Positions 16,431 to 25,249 of a stretch of 31,486 nt of DNA are shown here, in pieces (position 1 is the stretch's first letter; each line of letters starts with the position of its first letter). Where the stretch lies: the NCBI GenBank assembly GCA_035293245.1, contig DATDOO010000243.1:1-31486 (forward strand), read 5' to 3'. Origin of the DNA: DATDOO01 sp035293245. GTDB lineage: Bacteria; Pseudomonadota; Gammaproteobacteria; Methylococcales; Methylococcaceae. The position numbers and the translations under genes are program-made. Below the pieces are notes generated by a model. The model was not told the origin of the DNA, made no database searches, and saw nothing but the letters and a program-made list of their open reading frames with translations.

Positions 16431-16480
16431 GGTCTCAGAACCTCAAGGCTTGCAAGCGAATGGATGACCCGCTGTCCCGA

Positions 16481-17209
16481 TCACTCCGACGGTCCCTCGA
16501 CATCCCGCCAGTACTCCTTCTTGAGATGGTAGAACAGCACCGCCAGAATCAGGAGATACAGCAGGACATATTTGCCGTAATGGGAGCGTTCCAGTTGCGC
16601 CGGTTCGGCGACATAGGCCATGAAGTTCACCAGGTCGGCGACGGCGCTATCGAACTCTTTCGCAGTCAACCGGCCTTTCTGCACCGTGTCCAGGCGCGCC
16701 ACGGTTTCGCCGTCCGCCGCGTAAACCGCCCTGCGGATGCCTTGCAACTCCCACAGGGCGTTCGGCATGGCCACATCCTTGAAAACCTGGTTGTTGTCGC
16801 CATTGGATCGCTTGGGGTCCTGGTAAAAGCTGCGCAGGTAGGTGTACACCCAGTCCGCGCCCCGGGCCCGCACGATCAGCGACAAGTCCGGAGGGGTCAC
16901 GCCGAACCATTTTTCACCCAAGCTCTTCTTCAGGGAAACCTTCATGACGTCGGTGATTTTGCCGTCGCCGTGAAGAAAATCCTTCTTCACCTCGTTTTCG
17001 CTCATGCCCAAGTCGTGGGCCATGCGCGAATAACGCTGGTATTTCATCGAGTGACAGCCGAGGCAATAGTCCGCGTACAGGCGCGCGCCGCGCCTGAGCG
17101 AAGTCTGGTCGTAAACGTCGAGGGACACGCTGTCCAGCTTGGGTCCTTCCACGGCTCCCGCCCACAGGGGGAGCATCCAGAAAAACAAGGGCAACAATAC
17201 TTTTTTCAT
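16481..17209 (-). CDS. petC: Ubiquinol-cytochrome c reductase, cytochrome c1
   Basis: Membrane-anchored c-type subunit of the bc1 complex that passes electrons from the Rieske centre to soluble cytochrome c. It has 242 residues: a signal peptide (KKVLLPLFFWMLPLWAGAV), heme motif CLGCH at 49-53, axial Met148 in DVAMPNALWE, PPDLSLIVRARG, and a C-terminal membrane anchor (KYVLLYLLILAVLFYHL) with positively charged KKEYWRDV on the cytoplasmic side. Its ATG overlaps the cytochrome b stop as ATGA. Confidence 0.97.
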   Translation of the reverse strand: MKKVLLPLFFWMLPLWAGAVEGPKLDSVSLDVYDQTSLRRGARLYADYCLGCHSMKYQRYSRMAHDLGMSENEVKKDFLHGDGKITDVMKVSLKKSLGEKWFGVTPPDLSLIVRARGADWVYTYLRSFYQDPKRSNGDNNQVFKDVAMPNALWELQGIRRAVYAADGETVARLDTVQKGRLTAKEFDSAVADLVNFMAYVAEPAQLERSHYGKYVLLYLLILAVLFYHLKKEYWRDVEGPSE

Positions 17210-18579
17210 GGCGACGAAATGTATTTCTTCAACCGGTACAGGATCTGCTCCCCGAAGGCGCGGGCACGCTGGGTGGCCTCACTGGCCAGTGCGGCGTCCA
17301 CGCCGCGAATCAGTAATCGCCAGTACCATTCCTGCCGTTGCCTGAGGGGGGGGGAGAGCGTAAGCCGCTCTGGTTCAGGCAAGGTTTTGTCCCAGCGCGT
17401 GTATAGCGGCATCAGCAGGAAGAAGGCGAAATAGAGCAGCGAAAACAGCCGGGCGAATAGTGTCGCCTCGGGCGTGACGGGTTGCGTGCCCAGATAGCCC
17501 AATCCCAGGAAACTGACCACGAACAAGGTCAGCGCGGACTTGAACAGGATGCCGCGGTAGCGCACGGAGCGCACTTGGCAGCGGTCCAGCCACGGCAGGA
17601 GGAACAGCAGGAAAATCGCCGCGCCCATGGCGATCACCCCGCCCAGCTTGTCGGGCACGGCGCGCAGGACGGAGTAAAACGGCGTGAAATACCAGACCGG
17701 GGCGATGTGCTCCGGGGTCTTGAAGGCGTCCGCCGGCATGAAATTGGGGTGCTCCAGGAACATCCCGCCCATTTCCGGCGCATAGAACACCGCCCAGCAG
17801 AAAATCAGCAGGAACACCACCACGCCGAACAGGTCCTTGACCGTGTAGTAGGGGTGGAACGGAATGCCGTCCAGAGGGACGCCGGCGCGGTTTTTCTTCT
17901 TCTTGATCTCGATGCCGTCCGGGTTGTTGGAGCCGACCTGGTGCAGCGCCATGATGTGCAGGACGACCAGCAATACCAGCACCAGCGGCACCGCGACGAC
18001 GTGCAGGGCGAAGAAGCGGTTGAGCGTGGCATCCGAGACCAGATAGTCGCCGCGGATCCACTGCATCAGGTCGTCGCCGATGACGGGAATCGCCCCGAAC
18101 AGGGAGGTGATCACCTGGGCGCCCCAATAGGACATCTGTCCCCAGGGCAACAGATAGCCCATGAAGGCTTCCGCCATCAGCGCGAGGTACATGGCCATGC
18201 CGATCAGCCACACCAGTTCGCGCGGCTTCTTGAAGGAGCCGTACAGCAGGCCGCGGAACATGTGCAGGTAGACTACGATGAAGAACGCCGACGCGCCCGT
18301 CGAGTGCAGGTAGCGGATCAGCCAGCCCCAGTCCACGTCGCGCATGATGTATTCGACGGAGTCGAACGCCAGCGCGGCGGACGGCTTGTAGTGCATGGTC
18401 AGCCAGATGCCGGTCAGCAATTGGCTGACCAGCACCACCAGCGCCAGCGAGCCGAAGAAATACCAGAAATTGAAGTTCTTGGGGGCGTAATACTTGGCGA
18501 GATGTTCGTTCCACAGCTTGGTCAGCGGGAAACGATCGTCGATCCAGGCCAGAAGAGAAGCGGCAATTCTTTTTTGCAT
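17206..18579 (-). CDS. petB: Ubiquinol-cytochrome c reductase, cytochrome b
   Basis: Integral membrane core of the bc1 complex, binding two b hemes and the two quinone sites. It has 457 residues. Heme ligands are probably His92/His193 and His106/His208 on the paired helices (RYLHSTGASAFFIVVYLH and ALHVVAVPLVLVLLVVLHIMA). The Qo-site motif is PVWY at 294-297 rather than PEWY, a variant known from beta/gammaproteobacteria. The C-terminus runs some 50 residues past the usual end as a basic amphipathic tail (from about 405). The start ATG overlaps the Rieske stop by one base (TGATG) and the end overlaps petC. Confidence 0.97.
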   Translation of the reverse strand: MQKRIAASLLAWIDDRFPLTKLWNEHLAKYYAPKNFNFWYFFGSLALVVLVSQLLTGIWLTMHYKPSAALAFDSVEYIMRDVDWGWLIRYLHSTGASAFFIVVYLHMFRGLLYGSFKKPRELVWLIGMAMYLALMAEAFMGYLLPWGQMSYWGAQVITSLFGAIPVIGDDLMQWIRGDYLVSDATLNRFFALHVVAVPLVLVLLVVLHIMALHQVGSNNPDGIEIKKKKNRAGVPLDGIPFHPYYTVKDLFGVVVFLLIFCWAVFYAPEMGGMFLEHPNFMPADAFKTPEHIAPVWYFTPFYSVLRAVPDKLGGVIAMGAAIFLLFLLPWLDRCQVRSVRYRGILFKSALTLFVVSFLGLGYLGTQPVTPEATLFARLFSLLYFAFFLLMPLYTRWDKTLPEPERLTLSPPLRQRQEWYWRLLIRGVDAALASEATQRARAFGEQILYRLKKYISSP

Positions 18580-19172
18580 CAGGTGCTCTCGATTTCTTCG
18601 CCGATCAAAAGACGGGTGTCGCTCAGGTACCGATGAGCAGGGATTTCCAGATTGGTGGGAGCCGGCACGCCTTTATAGACCCGGCCGGCCAGGTCGAAGC
18701 GCGAGCCGTGGCACGGGCAGAAAAAGCCGCCTTTCCAGTCCGGGCCGAGATCCGCCGGGGCGACTTCCGGACGGTAGGAGGGAACGCAGCCCAGATGGGT
18801 GCAAAGGCCCACCGCCACCCAGATTTCCGGCTTGAGGGAGCGGACTTCGTTGTGCGCCGATTCCGGCTGGAGGGATTCGTCCGACATGGGGTCGCGCAAT
18901 TCCGGGTTCAGGCTGCCGAGCGCCGCCAGGCTCTCGGGGGTGCGGCGCAGCACCCAGACCGGTTTCCCGCGCCACTTGACGCGGATCAACTGGCCCGGCT
19001 CCAACTGGCTGATGTCCACTTCCACGGGACCGCCCGCCGCCTGCGCCTTGGCGCTGGGCTGCATGGCGGAGACGAAGGGAATCGTCGCGAGGCCCACCCC
19101 CACGGCGCTGGCGGCCGTGGCGGCGAGGGTCAGGAACTGGCGCTTGCTGACGTCCACGCCATCGTTACTCAT
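18579..19172 (-). CDS. petA: Ubiquinol-cytochrome c reductase, Rieske iron-sulfur subunit
   Basis: Carries the [2Fe-2S] cluster that takes the first electron from ubiquinol. It has 197 residues. The N-terminus SKRQFLTLAATAASAVGVGLA is a Tat-like signal-anchor. Cluster box 1 is CTHLGC (Cys124, His126, Cys129) and box 2 CPCHGS (Cys152, Cys154, His155), with two ligands and one disulfide Cys contributed by each box as in the family. It is the first gene of the petA-petB-petC-sspA-sspB run. The 124 bases upstream, down to the hisC stop, should hold the promoter. A TATAGT stands there on the minus strand, but I see no good -35 partner. Confidence 0.97.
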   Translation of the reverse strand: MSNDGVDVSKRQFLTLAATAASAVGVGLATIPFVSAMQPSAKAQAAGGPVEVDISQLEPGQLIRVKWRGKPVWVLRRTPESLAALGSLNPELRDPMSDESLQPESAHNEVRSLKPEIWVAVGLCTHLGCVPSYRPEVAPADLGPDWKGGFFCPCHGSRFDLAGRVYKGVPAPTNLEIPAHRYLSDTRLLIGEEIEST

Positions 19173-19296
19173 TCATGCACTCCGGTTTCACTCGAATTAG
19201 GAAACAAATACGAAACGAATAGGAAACTATAACAGGCGGGGGATTTTGGGCGATTCACCCCGAACCGGTCAATACGGCGGCCCGTTTCCGATGAAA

Positions 19297-20379
19297 TTAC
19301 AAAGCGTTACGCAGCGCGGCCAAAAACGCCGCGTTTTCTTCTGCCGTTCCGACCGTGACCCGCAGGCATCCGGCCAGCGGTCCGGTTTCCGCGGCAAAAT
19401 ACTTGACCAGGACCCCCGCTTCCCTGATCGCGGAGAAAACCTGGAAAGCCGGTTTGCCGTGCAGACGGAACAGCAGGAAATTGGCCCGGCTGGGATACAC
19501 GCGAACATCGGGCAAGGCATGCAGCGCCCGGAACAAATTCTCGCGGGCGCCGCGGATTCGGGCCGTCTGGCCGGCAAAGACTTCCGGATGTTCCAGCGCG
19601 AACAAGGCGGACAACTGGGTCAGAATGTTGATGTTGTACGGCAGGCGCAGCTTCTCGAACTGTTCCACCCAGCGCGGCGCGCCGGCGAGGAAGCCGAGCC
19701 TGAGCCCGGCCAGGCCCAGCTTGGAAAGGGTGCGCATCACCAGCAGGTGCTCGTAGTCCGGCAGCGCGTCCATGAAGCTCGCCTCGGCGAAGGGCGCGTA
19801 GGCTTCGTCCAGCACCACCAGGCCGGGGGCTTCGTCGAGCAGGCGGCGAATGTCGTCCGCGTCGAACAAATTGCCGGTCGGGTTGTTGGGATAGGCCAGG
19901 AAGACGATGGCGGGGCGGTGCAGACGCAACGCGGCGCGCAGGGCGTCCGGGTCGAGCGAGAAATCGTCTTGCCGCAGCGGTACGCCGACGAAGTTGAGCC
20001 CGAGGCTGACGGCGATCTGCCGGTACATGACGAAGGTAGGTTCCGGAGCCAGCACCGTGACGCCGGGCCCGGCCACCGCCATGAGCAGAATCTGGATGAT
20101 CTCGTCGGAGCCGTTGCCCAGCAAGATTTCCGCGCCTTCGGGCACAGCGGCGGCACGGCGCAGCGCGGTTTTGAGCGCGGCCGCGGCGGGGTCGGGGTAA
20201 CGGTTGATCTCCGCGCCACGCAGTCTCTCCAGCCAGGCATCGACCAGGTCCTCCGGCCAGCGGTAGGGGTTCTCCATCGCGTCCAGCTTGATCAGGCCGG
20301 AGGCGTCCTGGACGTGGTAGGCGCTCAAGGCGCGCACCTCGGGACGGATGAGCGCGTCCACTTCCCGCGTCAAGTTCAT
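19297..20379 (-). CDS. hisC: Histidinol-phosphate aminotransferase (HisC)
   Basis: PLP enzyme converting imidazole-acetol phosphate to histidinol phosphate. It has 360 residues, fold type I. Visible: LDAMENPYRWP, GNGSDEII (phosphate-binding loop), YPNNPTGN around 163-170, VVLDEAYAPF with the Asp contacting the pyridine nitrogen, and the Schiff-base Lys220 in TLSKLGLAGLRLGFL. It starts 3 bases after the hisD stop, forming a hisG-hisD-hisC unit below murA. Confidence 0.96.
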   Translation of the reverse strand: MNLTREVDALIRPEVRALSAYHVQDASGLIKLDAMENPYRWPEDLVDAWLERLRGAEINRYPDPAAAALKTALRRAAAVPEGAEILLGNGSDEIIQILLMAVAGPGVTVLAPEPTFVMYRQIAVSLGLNFVGVPLRQDDFSLDPDALRAALRLHRPAIVFLAYPNNPTGNLFDADDIRRLLDEAPGLVVLDEAYAPFAEASFMDALPDYEHLLVMRTLSKLGLAGLRLGFLAGAPRWVEQFEKLRLPYNINILTQLSALFALEHPEVFAGQTARIRGARENLFRALHALPDVRVYPSRANFLLFRLHGKPAFQVFSAIREAGVLVKYFAAETGPLAGCLRVTVGTAEENAAFLAALRNAL

Positions 20380-20382
20380 TGC

Positions 20383-21687
20383 TCAGCGCACCCGGCAGCG
20401 GGCGGAAAGGGCGTGTGCGCCGAGCCCTTCGCCCTGGGCGAGCAGGTCGGCCACCCGGCCCAGTTCGCTCGCGCCGCGCGCCGAGCAGTGGATGAGGCTG
20501 GAACGCTTCTGGAAGTCGTACACCCCCAGCGGCGAGGAAAAGCGCGCCGTGCCGGAAGTGGGCAGGACGTGGTTGGGACCGGCGCAATAGTCACCCAGGG
20601 CTTCCGCCGTGTAGCGGCCCAGGAAGATAGCCCCGGCGTTGCGGATGCTTTGCAGCAACTCTTCCGGATTTTCCACCGACAGTTCCAGGTGTTCCGGCGC
20701 GATGAAATTCACCACCTCGGCCGCCTGTTCCAGGCTGGCGACACGGATCAATGCGCCGCGCGCCGTCAGCGACTTGGCGATGACGTCGCTGCGCGCCATC
20801 TGCGGCAGCAGGCGGCGGATGCTGGCCTCCATCGCATCCAGGTGCGCTGCGTCCGGACTGAGCAGGATGGCCTGGGCGTCTTCGTCGTGCTCCGCCTGGG
20901 AGAACAGGTCGGCGGCGAGCCAGTCGGGGTCGGTGCCGCCGTCGCTGACCACCAGGATTTCCGACGGCCCGGCGATCATGTCGATGCCCACCTGGCCGAA
21001 CACCAGCTTCTTGGCCGTGGCGACGTAGATGTTGCCGGGGCCGACGATCTTGTCCACCCGCGGCACGCTTGCGGTGCCGTAAGCCAACGCCGCCACCGCC
21101 TGGGCGCCGCCGAGGCGGAAAACCCGGTCGACGCCCGCCAAATGCGCCGCGGCCAGCACCAGGTCGTTGAGTTCGCCGTCCGGCGCCGGCACCACCATGA
21201 CGATTTCCGGCACGCCGGCCACCTTGGCCGGAATGGCGTTCATCAGCACCGAGGACGGGTAAGCCGCCTTGCCGCCGGGCACGTACAGGCCCACCTTATC
21301 CAGCGGCGTCACCCGCTGGCCGAGGCGGTTGTCCAGTGCGTCCGTGAAATTCCACGACTGCAATTTCTGCTGTTCGGCGTAAGTGCGGATCCGCTGCGCC
21401 GCCGTGTCCAGCGCCGCGGCGGAAGCCGCCGGCAGGTTGTCCCAGGCAGCTTTCAGCCTGGCGGGATGCAGTTCCAGTTCGGCGACGCTGGCCGCCTGGA
21501 AACGGTCGAAGCGCGCGGTCAGCTCCAGCAGCGCCGCGTCGCCCTCCTGGCGCACCCGGCGGATGATGTCGAGGACGCGCTGCTGGACGGTTTCGTCTTC
21601 GCCGGCTTCGAAGCGCAGCAGCTTGTCCAGGCGGGAGCGGAAATCCGCGGCCGTGGCATCCAGGCGGTTGAGCACGAGAGCGTTCAT
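20383..21687 (-). CDS. hisD: Histidinol dehydrogenase (HisD)
   Basis: Zinc enzyme that performs the last two oxidations of histidine synthesis. It has 434 residues, the normal length. Motifs: VGLYVPGGKAAYPSSVLMN, DMIAGPSEILVV, DLFSQAEHDEDAQAILLS with zinc-binding Gln/His, and the catalytic PEHLEL region, then HVLPTSGTARFSSPLGVYDFQKRSS. The ATG overlaps the hisG stop as ATGA, showing translational coupling. Confidence 0.97.
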   Translation of the reverse strand: MNALVLNRLDATAADFRSRLDKLLRFEAGEDETVQQRVLDIIRRVRQEGDAALLELTARFDRFQAASVAELELHPARLKAAWDNLPAASAAALDTAAQRIRTYAEQQKLQSWNFTDALDNRLGQRVTPLDKVGLYVPGGKAAYPSSVLMNAIPAKVAGVPEIVMVVPAPDGELNDLVLAAAHLAGVDRVFRLGGAQAVAALAYGTASVPRVDKIVGPGNIYVATAKKLVFGQVGIDMIAGPSEILVVSDGGTDPDWLAADLFSQAEHDEDAQAILLSPDAAHLDAMEASIRRLLPQMARSDVIAKSLTARGALIRVASLEQAAEVVNFIAPEHLELSVENPEELLQSIRNAGAIFLGRYTAEALGDYCAGPNHVLPTSGTARFSSPLGVYDFQKRSSLIHCSARGASELGRVADLLAQGEGLGAHALSARCRVR

Positions 21688-22331
21688 GTTCCCGCTTTCC
21701 GGCGTGGGTTGGCCTCCACCGCGCGGGAGAGGAGGTCGAGCAGTTCCTTGACCCGGCCGTGCTTCATTTTCATGGCCGCCTTGTTGACCACCAGCCAGGA
21801 ACTGATGGGCATGACGAGTTCGCGCGCTTCCAGGCCGTTGGCCTTGAGGGTGCTGCCGGTGTCGACCAGGTCGACGATGCAGTCGGCCAGCCCCACCAGC
21901 GGGGCCAGTTCCATGGAGCCGTACAGTTTGATGATCTCCGCCTGGATGCCCTGGGAAGCGAAATAGCGCTGGGCGGTTTTCACGTATTTGGTAGCCACCC
22001 GCAACCGGCCGGCGGGGAAGTCGATCCCCACCCGCCCGGCGGTCATCAGCCGGCAGGGAGCGATCTTGAGGTCGAGCGGTTCGTACAGGCCTTCCGCGCC
22101 GTATTCCACCAGCACGTCCTTGCCGGCGATGCCCATATCGGCCGCGCCATACTCCACATAGGTGGGCACGTCGGTGGCGCGCACGATCAACAGGCGCACT
22201 TCGGCGTGGCTGGTCGGCAGAATGAGCTTGCGGCTCTTGTCCGGGTCCTCGCTGGGATGAATCCCGGCCTGGGCCAGCAAGGGCAGGGCTTCCTCGTAAA
22301 TGCGCCCTTTGGAAACGGCGATGGTCAGCAT
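21684..22331 (-). CDS. hisG: ATP phosphoribosyltransferase, short form (HisG-S)
   Basis: First enzyme of histidine biosynthesis, joining ATP and PRPP. It has 215 residues: MLTIAVSKGRIYEEALPLL, GAADMGIAGKDVLVE, and the PRPP loop region DLVDTGSTLKANGL. It lacks the C-terminal regulatory domain of the long form. Short-form enzymes are known to need the HisZ subunit (a HisRS paralogue) for activity and feedback control by histidine; no hisZ is in the window. It starts 10 bases after murA ends. Confidence 0.96.
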   Translation of the reverse strand: MLTIAVSKGRIYEEALPLLAQAGIHPSEDPDKSRKLILPTSHAEVRLLIVRATDVPTYVEYGAADMGIAGKDVLVEYGAEGLYEPLDLKIAPCRLMTAGRVGIDFPAGRLRVATKYVKTAQRYFASQGIQAEIIKLYGSMELAPLVGLADCIVDLVDTGSTLKANGLEARELVMPISSWLVVNKAAMKMKHGRVKELLDLLSRAVEANPRRKAGT

Positions 22332-22341
22332 GATGGAACGC

Positions 22342-23607
22342 TCAGTGCGGCACGCGGCGGATTTCCGCGCCGAGTTGGGCGAGTTTTTCCTCGATGCACT
22401 CGTAGCCGCGGTCGATGTGGTAGATGCGGTCCACCACCGTCTGGCCTTCCGCGACCAGGCCGCCCAGCACCAGGCTGGCGGAGGCGCGCAGGTCGGTGGC
22501 CATGACCGGCGCGCCGGTCAGTTGCTTGACGCCGGTGACGATGGCGGTGTTGGATTCCAGGCGGATGTCCGCGCCCATGCGCTGCATTTCCTGGATGTGC
22601 ATGAAGCGGTTTTCGAACACCGTCTCGGTGATGACGCCGACCCCGTCCGCCACGCAATTGAGCGCGGTCAACTGCGCCTGCATGTCGGTGGGGAAAGCCG
22701 GATAAGGCGCAGTGCGCACCGACACCGAGTGGGGGCGCTTGCCGTGCATGTCCAGTTCGATCCAGTTCTCGCCGATCGTGATGTCCGCGCCGGCTTCCCG
22801 CAGCTTGCCCAGTACGGAGTCCAGAAGGTCCGGCTGGGTGTTCTTGAGCTTGACCTTGCCGCCGGTGATGGTGGCCGCCACCAGGTAAGTGCCGGTCTCG
22901 ATGCGGTCAGGCAGGATGGAATAGTGCAGGCCGCCGGCGGAAAGCGAATGCACGCCCTCGATTTCCAGCACGTCGGTGCCCGCGCCGTGGATTTTCGCGC
23001 CCATGCGGATGAGGAAATTCGCCAGGTCGACGACTTCCGGCTCGCGGGCGGCGTTTTCGATCAGGGTAACCCCGTCCGCCAGTACCGCCGCCATCAGCAG
23101 GTTCTCGGTGCCGGTGACCGTCACCTGATCCAGCACCAAGCGTGCGCCCTTGAGCCGCTCGGCGCGGGCGTGGATGTAGCCGTTGCGCACCGAGATGTCC
23201 GCGCCCATGGCCGTCAATCCTTGCAGATGCAAGTTCACCGGCCGCGTGCCGATGGCGCAGCCGCCGGGCAGCGACACTTCCGCCTGGCCGAAGCGCGCCA
23301 GGAGCGGTCCGAGCACCAGAATGGAGGCGCGCATGGTCTTCACCAGCTCGTAGGGGGCGAAGAAATTGCGGATGGTGCTGGAATCCACCTGGATGTTCAG
23401 TTTTTCGTCGACGACGAGATCCACCCCCATGCGTCCCAGCAACTCCATGGTGGTGGTGATGTCGTGCAGGTGGGGGACGTTGCCGACCGTGACCGGCGTC
23501 TCCGAGAGCAGCGTCGCCGCCAGGATCGGCAGCGCGGCGTTTTTCGCGCCCGAGATGCGCAGTTCGCCGACCAGCGGCTTGCCGCCCTTGATGATGAGTT
23601 TATCCAT
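22342..23607 (-). CDS. murA: UDP-N-acetylglucosamine 1-carboxyvinyltransferase (MurA)
   Basis: First committed step of peptidoglycan synthesis, transferring enolpyruvate from PEP to UDP-GlcNAc; the target of fosfomycin. It has 421 residues, EPSP-synthase fold. ISGAKNAALP carries Lys22, and the catalytic Cys is Cys117 in LPGGCAIGTRPVNLH, so this is the Cys type expected to be fosfomycin-sensitive (inference). TVTGTENLLMAA and the C-terminal YHIDRGYECIEEKL are typical. It uses the product of GlmU, encoded elsewhere in this window. Confidence 0.97.
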   Translation of the reverse strand: MDKLIIKGGKPLVGELRISGAKNAALPILAATLLSETPVTVGNVPHLHDITTTMELLGRMGVDLVVDEKLNIQVDSSTIRNFFAPYELVKTMRASILVLGPLLARFGQAEVSLPGGCAIGTRPVNLHLQGLTAMGADISVRNGYIHARAERLKGARLVLDQVTVTGTENLLMAAVLADGVTLIENAAREPEVVDLANFLIRMGAKIHGAGTDVLEIEGVHSLSAGGLHYSILPDRIETGTYLVAATITGGKVKLKNTQPDLLDSVLGKLREAGADITIGENWIELDMHGKRPHSVSVRTAPYPAFPTDMQAQLTALNCVADGVGVITETVFENRFMHIQEMQRMGADIRLESNTAIVTGVKQLTGAPVMATDLRASASLVLGGLVAEGQTVVDRIYHIDRGYECIEEKLAQLGAEIRRVPH

Positions 23608-23617
23608 TGGCGGAATA

Positions 23618-23983
23618 TCAGATTTGGTTATTGGTGGCGCTCGGCGCCAGCATGGACTCCACCCCGTTGACCCGCGCCATGGCGAGAATCTGTTCGGGAA
23701 TGGCGTAAAAATCCAGTGCGCGTTTTTCGCGCCCGGCCTGGGCGCGCCAGCCGATCAGCAGCGCCAGGCCGGCGCTGTCGGCGCGGCCCACGCCGGAGAG
23801 GTCCAGGTGAATGCTGGATTGCCCCTGGAACAATCGCGCGGAGATCTTGAGCATTTCCGGCACGCTGGCGAAGGTCAGTTCCCCCTCTACCTTGAAGCGG
23901 CCATTCTCCATCGCCAGCAGTTCCACGGCAACCGCGTTCCGGGTGCGCTTTCCCGCGTCACTTGCCATCGGAAGCTTTTTCAT
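23618..23983 (-). CDS. mlaB: STAS-domain protein, MlaB-like
   Basis: Small cytoplasmic STAS-domain component of the Mla phospholipid ABC transporter, which binds MlaF. About 121 residues. Conserved core DLSGVGRADSAGLALLIGW with the Asp-Ser-Ala-Gly loop. Start chosen at 23983 because AAAGGA lies at suitable distance upstream; an in-frame ATG at 23968 also exists. With the first start the gene overlaps mlaD by 26 bases. It ends 10 bases before murA. In Pseudomonas-type clusters mlaC precedes this gene and a bolA-like gene follows it; neither is present here. Confidence 0.85.
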   Translation of the reverse strand: MKKLPMASDAGKRTRNAVAVELLAMENGRFKVEGELTFASVPEMLKISARLFQGQSSIHLDLSGVGRADSAGLALLIGWRAQAGREKRALDFYAIPEQILAMARVNGVESMLAPSATNNQI

Positions 23984-24467
23984 CCGATGCGTCGTCCTTT
24001 TTTTCCGATCCTTCCGCCTTGCTGTAAAGGAACTTGCTGATCACTTCCTCCAGCACCAGCGAGGATTGGGTCAGTTCAATCTCGCTGCCGTCCTTGAGCA
24101 CTTCGTCCGTGCCGCCCGCTTCCAGGGCGATGTATTGTTCGCCCAGAAGTCCCGCCGTGAGGATCTTGGCGGAGGTGTCTTCCGGCAGGGAGTCGAACTG
24201 CGGTTCGATGTGCATTTCCACCACGGCCTGGAAGCGCTGCTTGTCGAAACCGATGGCGCTGACGCGGCCGATGCGCACCCCGGCCATGGATACCGGCGCG
24301 CGCACTTTCAGGCTACCGATGTTGTCGAAGCGCGCCTTGAGCAGGTAACCGCCATCACCCTGATAATCGCTCAGATTGGATACTTTCATGGCCAGAAAGA
24401 ACAAGGCGACCACGCCCAGCGCGACGAACGCGCCCACCCACATTTCCAGTGTTTTCGACTGCTGCAT
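23958..24467 (-). CDS. mlaD: Phospholipid-transport MCE-domain protein MlaD
   Basis: Inner-membrane anchored, hexameric MCE protein of the Mla complex that forms the periplasmic lipid channel. It has 169 residues: an N-terminal membrane helix (VGAFVALGVVALFFLAMKVSN), MCE domain about 38-118 with LKVRAPVSMAGVRIGRVSAIG and AGLLGEQYIALEAGG, an amphipathic helix (LVLEEVISKFLY) that in E. coli lines the central pore, and a charged Lys/Asp/Glu tail. The start ATG overlaps the mlaE stop by one base. Confidence 0.95.
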   Translation of the reverse strand: MQQSKTLEMWVGAFVALGVVALFFLAMKVSNLSDYQGDGGYLLKARFDNIGSLKVRAPVSMAGVRIGRVSAIGFDKQRFQAVVEMHIEPQFDSLPEDTSAKILTAGLLGEQYIALEAGGTDEVLKDGSEIELTQSSLVLEEVISKFLYSKAEGSEKKDDASDEKASDGK

Positions 24468-25249
24468 CAATCTTCTCCAAACATCAAGGCCGTAAGGACG
24501 AAGTCCCAGCCCAAAACCGCGAACGCTGAGTAAACCACCGAGCGGGTCGTGGCGCGGCTCACGCCCTCGGAAGTCGGAATCGCGTCGTGCCCCTCGAATA
24601 CCGCGATCCAGGTCACCACCACGCCGAACACCAGACTCTTGATGACGCCGTTGATAATGTCGTCCTCGAAATCCAGATGGGAGCGCATCTGCGTCCAGAA
24701 CGCGCCTTCGTCCACCCCGAGCAGTCCGACACCGACGAAAAAGCCGCCCATCACGCCCACCATGCTGAACAGCGACGCCAACAGCGGCATGGACAGGACG
24801 CCGGCGAGAAAGCGCGGGGTGATGACCCGCTTCACCGGATCGACCGCCATCATTTCCATGCCCGAAAGCTGTTCCGTCGCCTTCATCAGGCCGATCTCGG
24901 CGGTCAGGGCAGAGCCCGCGCGGCCGGCGAACAGCAGCGCGGTCACCACCGGACCCAATTCGCGCACCAGGGATGCCGCCACCATCACCCCCAGCGACTC
25001 TTCGGCGCCGAAGTCGGATAGCACGTTGAAGCCCTGCAAGCCCAGCACCATGCCGACGAAGAGGCCGGAAACGGCAATGAGCAGAATGCTCAGCACCCCC
25101 ACCGAATACATTTGTGCCGTCAAAAGACGGAAGCGCAACAGGATGGCCAGCGTGCCGCTCAGCACGTGCAGCAGAAAGAGGTTGGCCCGTCCGAGCTTTT
25201 TCACGGTATCCAGCGTGACGCGGCCCAGGTTTTCGAGCGTCTTCCTCAC
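24467..25249 (-). CDS. mlaE: Phospholipid-transport ABC permease MlaE
   Basis: Permease of the Mla lipid transporter. With GTG at 25249 it has 260 residues, as in E. coli. The start is decided by a GTGA overlap with the mlaF stop; the frame upstream of it is the mlaF region in another frame. Multiple hydrophobic helices surround the family signature LVRELGPVVTALLFAGRAGSALTAEIG and the coupling region EQLSGMEMMAVDPVKRVITPR. It ends in the TGATG overlap with mlaD. Confidence 0.95.
   Translation of the reverse strand: MRKTLENLGRVTLDTVKKLGRANLFLLHVLSGTLAILLRFRLLTAQMYSVGVLSILLIAVSGLFVGMVLGLQGFNVLSDFGAEESLGVMVAASLVRELGPVVTALLFAGRAGSALTAEIGLMKATEQLSGMEMMAVDPVKRVITPRFLAGVLSMPLLASLFSMVGVMGGFFVGVGLLGVDEGAFWTQMRSHLDFEDDIINGVIKSLVFGVVVTWIAVFEGHDAIPTSEGVSRATTRSVVYSAFAVLGWDFVLTALMFGED

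Noticed and set aside
19246..21966. A 906-codon plus-strand open frame opposite hisC and hisD
   Set aside because: Both minus-strand his genes are complete with all catalytic motifs; the plus-strand frame is low-complexity antisense.
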